Below are positions 7,506 through 16,451 of a stretch of 64,000 bases of DNA, in pieces. The stretch is from M2408 sp040386975 (GTDB lineage Bacteria > Bacteroidota > Bacteroidia > Flavobacteriales_D > Crocinitomicaceae), in assembly GCA_040386975.1 (NCBI GenBank), contig JAZKEO010000034.1, positions 8,909-72,908 of the forward strand, given 5' to 3'. Under the pieces are notes generated by a model. The model had not been told where the DNA came from and searched no databases. It saw nothing but the letters and a program-made list of their open reading frames with translations. Each line of letters opens with the position of its first letter. Positions within the stretch are counted from its first letter, which is position 1. The translations under genes were made by a program, and so were the position numbers.

Positions 7506-10500
7506 ATGAAAATAGAAGAACCATACAAACCAATCAATAAAGTCCGAATTGTTACCGCTGCTTCACTTTTTGACGGTCACGATGCTGCAATCAATATTAT
7601 GCGTCGTATCATTCAAGCGACAGGTTGTGAAGTGATTCACTTGGGTCACGACCGTTCTGTTGAAGAAGTAGTAAATTGTGCCATTCAGGAAGATGCGCAA
7701 GCAATTGCGATGACATCTTACCAAGGTGGACACACGGAATATTTGAAATACATGTATGATCTTTTAAAGGAAAAAGGTGCTCCACAAATCAAAATTTTCG
7801 CTGGTGGTGGTGGTACAATTTTACCTTCTGAAATTGAAGAATTACAAGCTTACGGAATCACACGAATTTATCATCCTGACGATGGTCGCTCGATGGGACT
7901 ACAAGGAATGATTAACGATTTGGTGCGACAAGCAGATTTCCCAGTTGGCAATAACATGAATGGAGAAATCAAACATGTTAAAGCAAAAAATGTTCCTTCG
8001 ATTGCTCGTATTATTTCTGCTGCAGAGAATTTCGCTGAAGAATCAAAAAGCATTTTAGCCGAAATTGATGTGATGGCAAAAGCCGTTTCTGTTCCCGTTT
8101 TAGGAATTACAGGAACTGGTGGAGCAGGAAAATCTTCTTTGGTAGATGAATTAGTTCGTCGTTTTTTAATTGATTTTCCTGAAAAACAAATCGCTGTTGT
8201 TTCTGTCGATCCATCAAAAAGAAAAACGGGTGGAGCTTTACTTGGAGATAGAATCCGAATGAATTCTATCAAAAGTGATCGCGTATACATGCGTTCTTTG
8301 GCAACTCGTCAATCAAACTTAGCTTTATCAAAACACGTTTCCGAAGCAATTAATGTTTTGAAAGCTGCTGAATACGATTTAATTATTTTGGAAACTTCGG
8401 GAATTGGTCAATCAGATACGGAAATCATCGAACATTCTGATGTTTCTTTGTATGTAATGACGCCAGAATACGGTGCTGCAACACAATTAGAGAAAATCGA
8501 TATGTTGGATTTTGCCGACGTTATCGCTTTAAATAAATTTGACAAACGTGGTGCTTTAGATGCTTTGCGTGATGTTAGAAAACAATTTCAACGCAACCAC
8601 AATTTGTGGGACAAAGCTGTTGATTCCATGCCTGTTTACGGCACAATTGCTTCTCAGTTCAACGATCCGGGAATGAATTCACTTTACAAAGTGATTATGG
8701 ATAAGGTTGTTGAGAAAACTGGAGCAAATTTACCTTCGACTTTCGAAATTACACAAGAAATGTCGGAGAAAATTTATGTTATTCCACCAGAAAGAACACG
8801 TTATTTATCAGAAATCTCTGAAAACAACCGTGCTTTTGACAAATGGGTTGACCAACAAGTTGAAGTTGCGAATAAATTACAAGGTTTAAGTTCTTCCATC
8901 GAGACTTTAAGAAGTTCAACTATTGAAGACAAAGACCGTTTAATTAAGGTTTTACAAGAAACTTTAGAACAAGTAAAATTAGACTTTGACCCAAAAAATT
9001 GGGACATTCTTCAAAAATGGGAAGAAAAGAAACAATTGTACAAAAACCCAACTTTTGAGTTCAAAGTACGTGATAAAGTCTTGAAATTAGACACGCACAC
9101 TGAATCACTCTCACACCTACAAATTCCGAAAGTAGCTACTCCAAAATACACTTCTTGGGGAGATATTTTGAAATGGAATTTACAAGAAAATGTACCAGGT
9201 GAATTCCCTTACACATCGGGTTTATTCCCATTCAAACGTNNNNNNNNNNCGTATGTTTGCTGGAGAAGGTGGACCTGAAAGAACAAACAAACGTTTCCAC
9301 TACGTAAGTTTGGGAATGCCTGCAAAACGACTTTCAACTGCTTTTGACTCTGTAACTTTATACGGAAACGATCCAGATTTGCGTCCAGACATTTACGGTA
9401 AAATTGGAAACTCTGGTGTTTCGATTTGCTGTTTGGATGATGCAAAAAAATTATATTCCGGATTTGATTTATCTCATCCAATGACTTCTGTTTCGATGAC
9501 AATTAATGGTCCAGCGCCGATGTTGTTAGGTTTTTTCATGAATGCGGCAATCGACCAAAATTGTGAGAAATACATCAAAACGGAAGGTTTAGAAAAAGAA
9601 ATTGAAGCAAAAATTGCAGCTATTTACAAGCAAAAAGGAGTTACACGTCCATCCTACCAAGGTGATTTGCCGCAAGGAAACAATGGTTTGGGCTTGATGT
9701 TGCTAGGAGTTACTGGTGATCAAGTTTTACCAGCTGATGTTTACAACAAAATCAAAGCGGAAACTTTAACGCAAGTTCGTGGAACGGTTCAAGCGGATAT
9801 TCTGAAAGAAGATCAAGCACAAAATACCTGTATTTTCTCAACAGAATTTGCTTTGCGTTTGATGGGTGACGTGCAACAATATTTCATTGACAAAGGAGTT
9901 CGCAACTTCTACTCAGTTTCGATTTCGGGTTACCACATTGCGGAAGCGGGTGCAAATCCAATTTCTCAGTTAGCATTTACTTTAGCAAACGGATTCACAT
10001 ATGTAGAATATTACATGAGTCGCGGCATGAGCATCAACGATTTTGGACCCAATTTATCTTTCTTTTTCTCCAACGGAATCGATCCAGAATACGCCGTAAT
10101 TGGTCGTGTAGCGAGAAGAATTTGGGCAAAAGCAATGGCGAAAAAATATGGAGCTAATCCACGTGCACAAATGTTGAAATACCACATTCAAACTTCTGGT
10201 CGTTCACTTCACGCTCAAGAAATTGATTTCAATGATATTCGTACGACTTTACAAGCTTTGTACGCGATTTACGATAACTGTAACTCTTTACACACAAATG
10301 CTTATGATGAAGCGATTACAACACCAACAGAAGAATCTGTGCGTCGCGCAATGGCTATTCAGTTGATTATCAACCGCGAATTAGGTTTAGCGAAAAACGA
10401 AAATCCACTTCAAGGTTCGTTTATCATTGAAGAATTGACGGATTTGGTGGAAGAAGCTGTTTTAACAGAATTTGACCGCATCACAGAACGCGGTGGAGTT

Positions 10501-10878
10501 TTGGGAGCAATGGAAACGATGTACCAACGTTCAAAAATTCAAGAAGAATCTTTGTATTACGAAACCTTGAAACACACAGGAGAATTCCCAATTATTGGTG
10601 TAAATACTTTCTTGAGTTCAAAAGGTTCGCCAACAGTTCTACCAAAAGAAGTGATTCGTGCCACAGAAGAGGAAAAGCAATACCAAATTGATATGTTAAG
10701 CAACTTGCACCAAGCAAATGGCGAACAAGCAAAAGCAGGAATCAAAAACGTGCAATTGGCTGCTATTCAGAATAGAAATATGTTTGAGCAATTAATGGAA
10801 ACGTGTAAATATTCAAGTTTGGGTGAGATTACGAAGGCGCTTTTTGAAGTTGGTGGGCAGTATAGACGTAATATGTAA
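7506..10878 (+). CDS. icmF: Fused isobutyryl-CoA mutase IcmF (interrupted by an assembly gap)
   Basis: One gene encoding a B12-dependent acyl-CoA mutase that carries its own G-protein chaperone. The order is diagnostic of IcmF. An N-terminal cobalamin-binding domain (residues ~10-140) has the DGHDAAI motif whose His ligates cobalt. A MeaB-like GTPase follows (Walker A GTGGAGKSS near residue 200, VDPSKRKTGGALLGDR, base-recognition ALNKFDKRG). The large mutase TIM-barrel domain begins after a linker, around FPYTSGLFPFKR and MFAGEGGPERTNKR. The enzyme interconverts isobutyryl- and n-butyryl-CoA or related branched acyl-CoAs. Ten N at 9240-9249 break the frame: 578 codons precede and 542 residues follow in a different phase. 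From memory, relatives have about six residues between FPFKR and RMFAGEGG, so the real gene is probably intact at ~1126 aa. Confidence 0.93.
9240..9249. other. Assembly gap (10 N) inside icmF
   Basis: Ten unknown bases follow a CGT codon and precede another CGT-ATG. Ten is not a multiple of three, so the coding frame shifts across it. This is best read as a fixed-size placeholder for a short unresolved stretch, not a real frameshift. Confidence 0.95.
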
Positions 10879-11065
10879 AAATAATTTCAAGTCGAATATA
10901 CTTAACTTATCAAAGTAAATTAGGAAACTGTTATTTTGAGCATAAATTAAGATCTATCTAAATACAATAATTGCTTACATCAAGCTTTAGAAAGAAAAGC
11001 TGAAAATTTAAAATAAAAAATCTAATTTGACCCTAAAAATTGAAAAAGACCTTAAAAGCTAATAA

Positions 11066-12106
11066 ATGATTTTAAAGAAACAAATAACTTTTTTAAAAGA
11101 ATTACTTAAACGAAACTGGAACGACCCTGTGTGGAGTAAAGTGATTTCAGCTGGGATATTGGCTACTTTAGGACTATTTGGGACTTTCTTATACGCGTTT
11201 TTCAGAAGTCTATATCTGCATGTTTCATTTAAATCAATTTTTCATGAAATCAATAATTACTTTTTATCTTCAACAAAGGTTAATAATATTATATTATGGG
11301 TTTTTATTTTAATTTCAATCATAATTACATACTCATTTTTTAAAAATCTTAAAAAAAAAATTCAATTAGGAAATAAAGCAGATAAAAATTCAACTCAAAA
11401 ATTGGAAAAACCATTAGCCAGAATGTCTTCTACTGCATTTTTTAGCCATCGTTTATCAGAAGCATTCCCTGGGCAAAGAGACCTTCAATGGTATGAACCC
11501 AAAGAAGCTGTAAATCGATTTAAAATATTTTTCAAAAATCCTATAAGTTTTAAACCCGATCAAGGAAGTTATGATATTTCTAGTGATCCAGTTTGGTGGT
11601 TCCGTGCTGGCTCCGCATTAAACATTACTAATTTCAAAGTTATTTCTAAAACTAAAGTTATTATTGAAAATCAAGAATTAGAATTAAAAAAAGTTGCTGT
11701 TTATGTAAGTAGATTTTACAAAAAAAGTTTCATCTACCTTGAAGCCAAGGCTGAAGAACCTGTTGGGATTTATAAATATCCAGAAAATCATTTTAAAAAA
11801 TTTTCTGAGGACTATGGTTATTATACAGAAGAATATGGTTTATTAGGTAAAAAAATAATGACAAGACAAGAATATGATGACAAAGCAATGTTTGTCAATG
11901 GAATCCGTATTGACGCAAGTAATGCCGAATTGAGAGAAAGATGTTTAACTGATTACAATATGATTATAGCTGCAAAAAATTCGCCATTTAATTCTAATAA
12001 ATTTGACAGGGAATCGGGTTCCTACTTTAATGACATACTTAAAGGGCAAAATACCATTGAAAATTTTATTGAATATTTAAAAGTATTTGAAACTGAAACA
12101 AATTAA
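11066..12106 (+). CDS. Unknown membrane-anchored protein, 346 aa
   Basis: Two transmembrane helices lie near the N-terminus (about residues 25-47 and 73-92). A lysine-rich linker follows, then a soluble domain of ~220 residues. That domain contains FFSHRLSEAFPGQRDLQWY, DPVWWFRAGSALNI and a C-terminal NMIIAAKNSPFNSNKFDRE. The conserved-looking tryptophan and arginine residues (WWFR, QWYEP) suggest a structured domain with a binding site, but I do not recognise the family. It lies between icmF and a toxin-antitoxin pair, in gene-poor AT-rich DNA, which suggests an acquired accessory gene. No partner is adjacent on the same transcript. Confidence 0.75.
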   Translation: MILKKQITFLKELLKRNWNDPVWSKVISAGILATLGLFGTFLYAFFRSLYLHVSFKSIFHEINNYFLSSTKVNNIILWVFILISIIITYSFFKNLKKKIQLGNKADKNSTQKLEKPLARMSSTAFFSHRLSEAFPGQRDLQWYEPKEAVNRFKIFFKNPISFKPDQGSYDISSDPVWWFRAGSALNITNFKVISKTKVIIENQELELKKVAVYVSRFYKKSFIYLEAKAEEPVGIYKYPENHFKKFSEDYGYYTEEYGLLGKKIMTRQEYDDKAMFVNGIRIDASNAELRERCLTDYNMIIAAKNSPFNSNKFDRESGSYFNDILKGQNTIENFIEYLKVFETETN

Positions 12107-12281
12107 AGACATTATCACAATTAAAAATTTTAAGCAGGTCTAAATCTACATACAAATTTCTGCTGTGATAGATTTGTAAAACATCCAGCTTCCAAGCATA
12201 TGCTCCGCAGTGATTTTCCACTGTGATGAATTTGCAACCCTTCACAAATTAGAATTCCAAATTTTCACTCCACTTTAAATG

Positions 12282-12323
12282 CCATTAAAATACCTTAATT
12301 TTGTGTAAAACAAGAAGTCATGA
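12282..12323 (+). repeat. Promoter duplicate, copy A
   Basis: Nearly identical to 12488-12529, offset by 206 nt. It includes TAATTTTG at 12296-12303 and the start-codon context gtcATGA. It leads only into a 15-codon stub. Its -33 region reads TTTA instead of TTTG. Confidence 0.75.
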
Positions 12324-12427
12324 ATGCACGAAGGGTTTATTTACTTTTTGTCTTCATACTTACTTAGGATAGATTATTTATTGACAGTATTTTAAAATAA
12401 GATTGTAACCATAAGTATTACCCCGCT

Positions 12428-12450
12428 CAGCTGGATTTGCAATCCTGCTG
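12428..12450. repeat. Short palindrome, REP-like
   Basis: Arms cagctggatt and aatcctgctg pair at 9 of 10 positions around a TGC loop. The ggattTGCaatcc core is of a type often scattered between Bacteroidota genes. Confidence 0.5.
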
Positions 12451-12477
12451 TTTATTTTATATACCAATTTTCAATTA

Positions 12478-12509
12478 TTTTGAAATTCCATTAAAATATC
12501 TTAATTTTG
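12478..12509 (+). promoter_or_regulatory. Toxin-antitoxin promoter
   Basis: TTTG at 12479-12482, a 19-nt spacer and TAATTTTG at 12502-12509 form a near-ideal Bacteroidota -33/-7 promoter. Transcription should start close to the antitoxin ATG at 12526, giving a very short leader. Confidence 0.65.
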
Positions 12510-12529
12510 TGTAAAACAAGATGCCATGA
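12488..12529 (+). repeat. Promoter duplicate, copy B
   Basis: Second copy of the 12282-12323 sequence. It contains the -7 element and ends at the antitoxin start codon. Confidence 0.75.
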
Positions 12530-12729
12530 CAACAATAACCTTAAGAATCAACGAAAGAACTAAAATGGGAAAAATCATTTTAGATTTGATAAAATTGAGT
12601 TCTTCTGAAAAAAAAGGAGTTGAGGTATTGCATGTGCCAAATGAAGAGACTTTAGAAGCCATAAAAGAAGCTGAGGAAGGAAAGACTACAAAAACGACTT
12701 TGTCTGAATTTAGAAAACAGCTTTATTAA
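12526..12729 (+). CDS. Type II antitoxin (RelB/DinJ-like position)
   Basis: 67 residues. It begins MTTITLRINERTKMGK, a short strand followed by helices as expected for a ribbon-helix-helix type DNA-binding N-terminus. The acidic C-terminal part (NEETLEAIKEAEEGK) would wrap around the toxin. It is assigned mainly from position: its stop overlaps the toxin start by one base (TAATG), the usual arrangement. It probably neutralises the toxin and represses the shared promoter at 12478-12509. Confidence 0.8.
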   Translation: MTTITLRINERTKMGKIILDLIKLSSSEKKGVEVLHVPNEETLEAIKEAEEGKTTKTTLSEFRKQLY

Positions 12730-13001
12730 TGTATCAATTTGAACTTACTAATAAATTCAAGAAAGACCTCAAACTTGCACAAAAAAGAGGTTTGAAAATG
12801 GAAAATTTAGATATTGTTGTAACACAATTGGTTGAAAACGGAAAAATAGATTCAAAATACAAACCCCATTTACTTAAAGGGAGTTTCAAAGGCTATTGGG
12901 AATGTCATATTCAACCAGATTGGTTATTAATTTGGAAGCAAGATGATGTGATTAAATTAGTAACTCTAACACGAACAGGTTCTCACTCTGATTTGTTTTA
13001 A
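12729..13001 (+). CDS. yafQ: YafQ-family mRNA interferase toxin
   Basis: 90 residues, the usual length. YafQ toxins of the RelE superfamily cut mRNA on the ribosome. All the signature residues I know from E. coli YafQ are present at near-identical positions: His47 (in KPHLLKG), His60 and Asp64-Trp65 (ECHIQPDWLLIW), and His86 and Phe90 in the terminal TRTGSHSDLF. The toxin is therefore predicted to be active. It is translationally coupled to the upstream antitoxin. The pair lies in a gene-poor accessory patch, consistent with horizontal acquisition. Confidence 0.92.
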   Translation: MYQFELTNKFKKDLKLAQKRGLKMENLDIVVTQLVENGKIDSKYKPHLLKGSFKGYWECHIQPDWLLIWKQDDVIKLVTLTRTGSHSDLF

Positions 13002-13037
13002 ATTTAAATTCTATTTAATTCTAAAAATAGATTCTCT

Positions 13038-14708
13038 TTACTTTCCTCTCCTCCTCAACCTCCTCAAATTAAAACGTTTAATCCTTTCTTGAATTTTCTT
13101 ATCCACCAAGGTGTTTTTAACTCCTTCAAGTACTCCGTTGAATAAAAGTGCAATGTGACTTTGGTGTTTTTCTCGTTTTAGATAATAAGAATATCTTTCG
13201 GGAGCTTCGTTCTTTTTTCTTGGATTGTTATTTTGTAAGATTAAATTCCCAAAAAAGGAAGCTAATTTTGCAGTTTTCTTTTTTCCTTTTCTTGAAATTT
13301 TTTCAGATTTTATTTTGAGGTCTTTGTAGGTAAAAACAAGCGAACCATTGTTCTCATATTTAGTGCATTTACCAGAAAAAATGATGGATTGAATACTTCC
13401 ATCAACAAATTGAATTCCGGAATAACTCGACATGATGGGATTGAATTTTTGGAAAGACATGTGTCCAACAGAACCAGAATAATAGTGTTTTGAATCAAAA
13501 ACATTCGGGAAAACAACTTTTAGATTAAACAAAGCACGATCCATTATTTTTCCATTTCCATTTAAAATCATTGTATCATGACTTCCAATAAATGTATTTA
13601 TATTACTTAGAATAGCATTCATTTCACTTAAATAAATAATTACAGGAGATTTTGTTTTATAATGGATTATTTCAAAATTTAAGCTTGAATTTGTAATTTT
13701 TAAAGTATCTATTTTCAAGAAAAAAGGTAAAGTTGTTAGCATTTCTTGAATCAACAATTGTTCTCTGTTTTTATTTAATTGCCTATTTTTATTTTTAAAT
13801 AAATCTAATTCCACTTTATCTAACTTGATTGAATGTAGAACGATTGAATTTTGCAAAACAAGATCTTTAATATTATAACCTTCGACTAAAAACGATCCTA
13901 TTTTAACATCTGAAATAACTTTGGAATAGCGAAACAAACGACTGATTTCAATTTTTGATTTTAGTGTTTTTTCAGAAATATTTTTAGCCGAAATTAATTT
14001 ATGTTTATCGTCCAAAACCAAAGAATCCATTTTAAAAAAATAATTGGACTTATAGGGCAAATAAAGTGCTTTGGAAATAGAAAACGAAAAATTATTTTTC
14101 GGCTTTAAAGTATAAGCTAACTTTTTTAAATTGCTCACTTTGAGTTCAATATTTTCAACTTTTGAATTGATGTTCAATCCTAAGAAAGTTGTGTCAGTTA
14201 AATCATTGTAGTGCGAACAGGCCAAAGTTCCATTTTCAATATTTATTTTTTTAACAGACAGAAAACTGATCGTCTTTTTCTTCTTTTTAAGCCCTTTTTG
14301 TTTTTTGACAATGCTCGTAGAATCAAAAATAATTAATTTTAAATGTGGCTTTTTTAGATCTATACTTTTTAAATCTAAATCATCAGTAAAAAACATTTTG
14401 CGAATGGAAATATTTTTAAGTTCCAATTTATCTGATTTAAAAAATAAAGTTGGGAATTTCTCATTTAACACATGTCTGCTAGTATCAGATTCAAAACTCG
14501 GCTTATTGATTGAAATACTTAAGCCATTCCAATCAATGGAAGTTTCAAAGGATTCGTATTTGAGTGAATAATACTTATCAAAGGTGCGATCTAGCTCTTT
14601 CGTTAACCTGTGTACTAAAACACCTTTTAAAAAAAAGACAATAAAAATTATAGCAGCAACAATTAAGATGACTAAAACAATTAAAAACCTTTTGATGAAC
14701 TTTTTGAT
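13038..14708 (-). CDS. AsmA/TamB-like membrane-anchored protein with non-canonical ATC start
   Basis: About 556 codons if read from ATC at 14708. The frame reads IKKFIKRFLIVLVILIVAA at its N-terminus, an ideal signal anchor, right after an in-frame TGA. No ATG, GTG or TTG occurs in this frame until a GTG at 14471, which would cut off the anchor and ~79 residues. An ATG-to-ATC change at the first codon explains this best. The rest is a long beta-rich region with repeating 'I..gtl' strands (ISIRKMFFTDDLDLKSIDLKKPHLKL, then SVKKINIENGTLACSH), as in AsmA-like proteins that bridge the periplasm and move lipids. It ends in a very basic tail (RFNLRRLRRRGK). It may be poorly translated or a recent pseudogene. 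Confidence 0.65.
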   Translation of the reverse strand: MKKFIKRFLIVLVILIVAAIIFIVFFLKGVLVHRLTKELDRTFDKYYSLKYESFETSIDWNGLSISINKPSFESDTSRHVLNEKFPTLFFKSDKLELKNISIRKMFFTDDLDLKSIDLKKPHLKLIIFDSTSIVKKQKGLKKKKKTISFLSVKKINIENGTLACSHYNDLTDTTFLGLNINSKVENIELKVSNLKKLAYTLKPKNNFSFSISKALYLPYKSNYFFKMDSLVLDDKHKLISAKNISEKTLKSKIEISRLFRYSKVISDVKIGSFLVEGYNIKDLVLQNSIVLHSIKLDKVELDLFKNKNRQLNKNREQLLIQEMLTTLPFFLKIDTLKITNSSLNFEIIHYKTKSPVIIYLSEMNAILSNINTFIGSHDTMILNGNGKIMDRALFNLKVVFPNVFDSKHYYSGSVGHMSFQKFNPIMSSYSGIQFVDGSIQSIIFSGKCTKYENNGSLVFTYKDLKIKSEKISRKGKKKTAKLASFFGNLILQNNNPRKKNEAPERYSYYLKREKHQSHIALLFNGVLEGVKNTLVDKKIQERIKRFNLRRLRRRGK

Positions 14709-14949
14709 AAATCAGCTATTTAAAACAATTTCATAATTGAAATTATTTTGTTGAAGTTACGCATTTTAATAGACAAAAACTACTTTATTTTCAGTTTTAA
14801 CACTAAATTAAAGCAATTCAAAAAAACAGGTAAAAGTTGTAAATTACTCTTAGATTTATGTAACATTTATACTTAATTAAAGTGCTATTTTTCATCCTAA
14901 ATTATCAACCGACATAAAAAACTGAAAAAATAAAATATTTCAAAAAAAC

Positions 14950-14979
14950 TTGCAAATTAAAATATTTGTTTTAACTTTG
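14950..14979 (+). promoter_or_regulatory. Promoter of the winged-helix/membrane operon
   Basis: TTG at 14950-14952, a 19-nt spacer and TAACTTTG at 14972-14979 match the Bacteroidota -33/-7 consensus. The -7 element overlaps the palindromic operator, so a bound repressor would block the polymerase. The leader would be only ~15 nt. Confidence 0.7.
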
Positions 14980-14997
14980 TATTTCAAAGTACTTTTA
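14974..14997 (+). promoter_or_regulatory. Palindromic operator, copy 1
   Basis: 24 bp containing ACTTTG-N5-CAAAGT followed by AAAGTACTTT, itself a perfect palindrome. It overlaps the -7 element and ends 2 nt before the start codon. It is 23/24 identical to 15958-15981. Confidence 0.7.
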
Positions 14998-14998
14998 T

Positions 14999-15634
14999 AT
15001 GTCAACATCAAAAGAACAATTAGAAGCAATACAAGACATTCGCAAAATGATGCAAGAATCATCTAAGTTTTTGTCTTTGAGCGGTTTTTCAGGAGTATTT
15101 GCTGGAATTTTTGCCCTTTGTGGAGCTTGGATTGGCAAAATGCAATTTGATTTGTATTTTAAAGATGAAAACTTAATGTTTGGCTTACAGTCAAGTGAAG
15201 AAAACTTGATGCTTCTCATATTTTCAATCTGTGTAATTGTTTTACTGGCTTCTATTTCCGTAGCGTTTTATTTTTCAAAGAGAAAAGCAAACAAAAGTGG
15301 AGCAAAGTTATTTGACAAAACAACAGGTAAATTACTATTCAACATGGCAATTCCACTTTTAGCTGGAGGGATTTTTTGTTTGGCTATACTCTATCACGGT
15401 GGAACTTTTGTTTTTTTAGTCGCACCAACAATGTTGATCTTTTACGGTTTAGCATTGTTGAACGGAAGTAAATACACCTATCACGAAATCAAAATATTGG
15501 GCTTACTTGAAATTAGTTTGGGAATAGTTGCTTTGTTCTTACTTGGAAAAGGATTGTTGTTTTGGACGCTTGGTTTTGGCTTGCTGCACATCATATATGG
15601 GACTTTGGTTTGGTACAAACACGAACGTAAATAA
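14999..15634 (+). CDS. Integral membrane protein of the winged-helix operon
   Basis: 211 residues. A short cytosolic head (SKEQLEAIQDIRKMMQESSKFLSLSGFSGVFAG) is followed by about six hydrophobic helices. The head pattern is common in Bacteroidota membrane proteins that sit next to a small winged-helix regulator. It is the first gene of a five-gene unit, and its stop overlaps the regulator start by one base (TAATG). It has no catalytic motifs that I can see. A role in sensing or in keeping the regulator at the membrane is inference only. Confidence 0.75.
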   Translation: MSTSKEQLEAIQDIRKMMQESSKFLSLSGFSGVFAGIFALCGAWIGKMQFDLYFKDENLMFGLQSSEENLMLLIFSICVIVLLASISVAFYFSKRKANKSGAKLFDKTTGKLLFNMAIPLLAGGIFCLAILYHGGTFVFLVAPTMLIFYGLALLNGSKYTYHEIKILGLLEISLGIVALFLLGKGLLFWTLGFGLLHIIYGTLVWYKHERK

Positions 15635-15939
15635 TGGCTCAACTGTCTGACATATATAAGCTGAATAAGGCATTTGAGAATCGGATTCGACTTGGGATCA
15701 TGAGTGTTTTGATGGTCAACGATAGCGTCGATTTCAACCGTATGAAAGAACTTTTGCAAGCAACTGACGGAAATATCGCAAGTCATGTTAGTGCTTTAGA
15801 AAAAGAAGCTTTTATACATGTTAAAAAAGAATTTATAGGCAAAAAACCCCTTACAACGTATTCTGCAACAAAATTGGGAGTCAAAGCTTTTGAAGATCAT
15901 TTAAATGCACTTGAAAAAATTATAAGAATGAATCAATAA
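15634..15939 (+). CDS. Winged-helix transcriptional regulator
   Basis: 101 residues with the compact winged-helix fold of the MarR/ArsR-like group (PF13601 type). The sequence shows FENRIRLGIMSVLMVND, DFNRMKELLQATDGNIASHVSALEKE as the recognition helix, then a wing rich in K/T (FIGKKPLTTYSATKLG) and a C-terminal dimerisation helix. No metal-binding cysteine cluster is seen. Such proteins bind short palindromes as dimers. The two near-identical palindromes at 14974 and 15958, one overlapping the operon's promoter, are the obvious candidate sites, implying autoregulation. Confidence 0.88.
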   Translation: MAQLSDIYKLNKAFENRIRLGIMSVLMVNDSVDFNRMKELLQATDGNIASHVSALEKEAFIHVKKEFIGKKPLTTYSATKLGVKAFEDHLNALEKIIRMNQ

Positions 15940-15957
15940 CTATTTTTTTAATCAAAT

Positions 15958-15981
15958 ACTTTGAATTTCAAAGTACTTTTA
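15958..15981 (+). promoter_or_regulatory. Palindromic operator, copy 2
   Basis: Second copy of the 24-bp element (ACTTTG-N5-CAAAGT plus TACTTTTA), between the regulator and the third gene and 11 nt before the ATG at 15993. It may mark a second, internal promoter under the same control. Confidence 0.7.
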
Positions 15982-15992
15982 AAATATAAAAA

Positions 15993-16451
15993 ATGAAAAC
16001 AAAAAGGAAAATAAATTTACTTCTAACAAGCTTTATCATCTTATTGATTTTAAGTGGAATTACTGCGTTTCCAATCAAGTCAGAAATTGAATTTTTGTAC
16101 AAAATAAAAGATTCTTTCCCCGAATTTATTTCTCTTTGGATTAGTCAATTGAATGTAATAATCCAAAACACACCAAATGTAGTTTTATACGGAACTGATT
16201 GGTTAGCTTTTGCACACATAATAATTGCTTTGTTTTTTATTCCATTATTCAAAAACCCTATTCAGCATCAAATAAACCTAAAAATCGGCATGCTGGCTTG
16301 CATTTTCGTTTTCCCCTTAGCTTTTATCTGTGGACCAATCAGAGGAATTCCATTTTTTCATCAAATCATTGATTGTTCTTTTGGAATTATTGGTTTTGCA
16401 TTTTTATACTACATCAATTCTTTAATTAATACCTTGAAAAATGAAAAGTAA
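15993..16451 (+). CDS. Small membrane protein, four predicted helices
   Basis: 152 residues with hydrophobic segments at about 8-27, 67-85, 96-115 and 125-143. It contains YGTDWLAFAHIIIALFF and GPIRGIPFFHQIIDCSFG, with polar His, Asp and Arg residues near or within the membrane. I do not recognise a family. It lies directly behind the second operator copy and overlaps the next gene by 11 nt, so the two are probably translated together. Confidence 0.7.
   Translation: MKTKRKINLLLTSFIILLILSGITAFPIKSEIEFLYKIKDSFPEFISLWISQLNVIIQNTPNVVLYGTDWLAFAHIIIALFFIPLFKNPIQHQINLKIGMLACIFVFPLAFICGPIRGIPFFHQIIDCSFGIIGFAFLYYINSLINTLKNEK

Larger units (their letters stand above)
12107..12525. other. Intergenic stretch with duplicated promoter and palindrome remnants
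   Basis: 419 nt without a substantial gene. It holds two copies of a 42-bp promoter/start region (listed separately), the second driving the toxin-antitoxin pair. The first is followed by a 15-codon stub, MNARRVYLLFVFILT, at 12320-12367. Several degenerate motifs around 'gatttgcaa' (near 12164, 12223 and 12433) look like fragments of palindromic repeats. Confidence 0.6.

Noticed and set aside
7871..8290. Minus-strand open frame inside icmF
   Set aside because: It is a shadow of the GTPase domain; the product has no recognisable features and codon phase favours icmF.
9190..9278. Two truncated mutase genes in place of one icmF
   Set aside because: The break coincides exactly with a 10-N gap, and both sides join in the known domain order of IcmF.
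14469..14471. GTG as start of the AsmA-like gene
   Set aside because: It would remove an intact membrane anchor and ~79 well-formed codons. The upstream ATC reading explains the N-terminus better.
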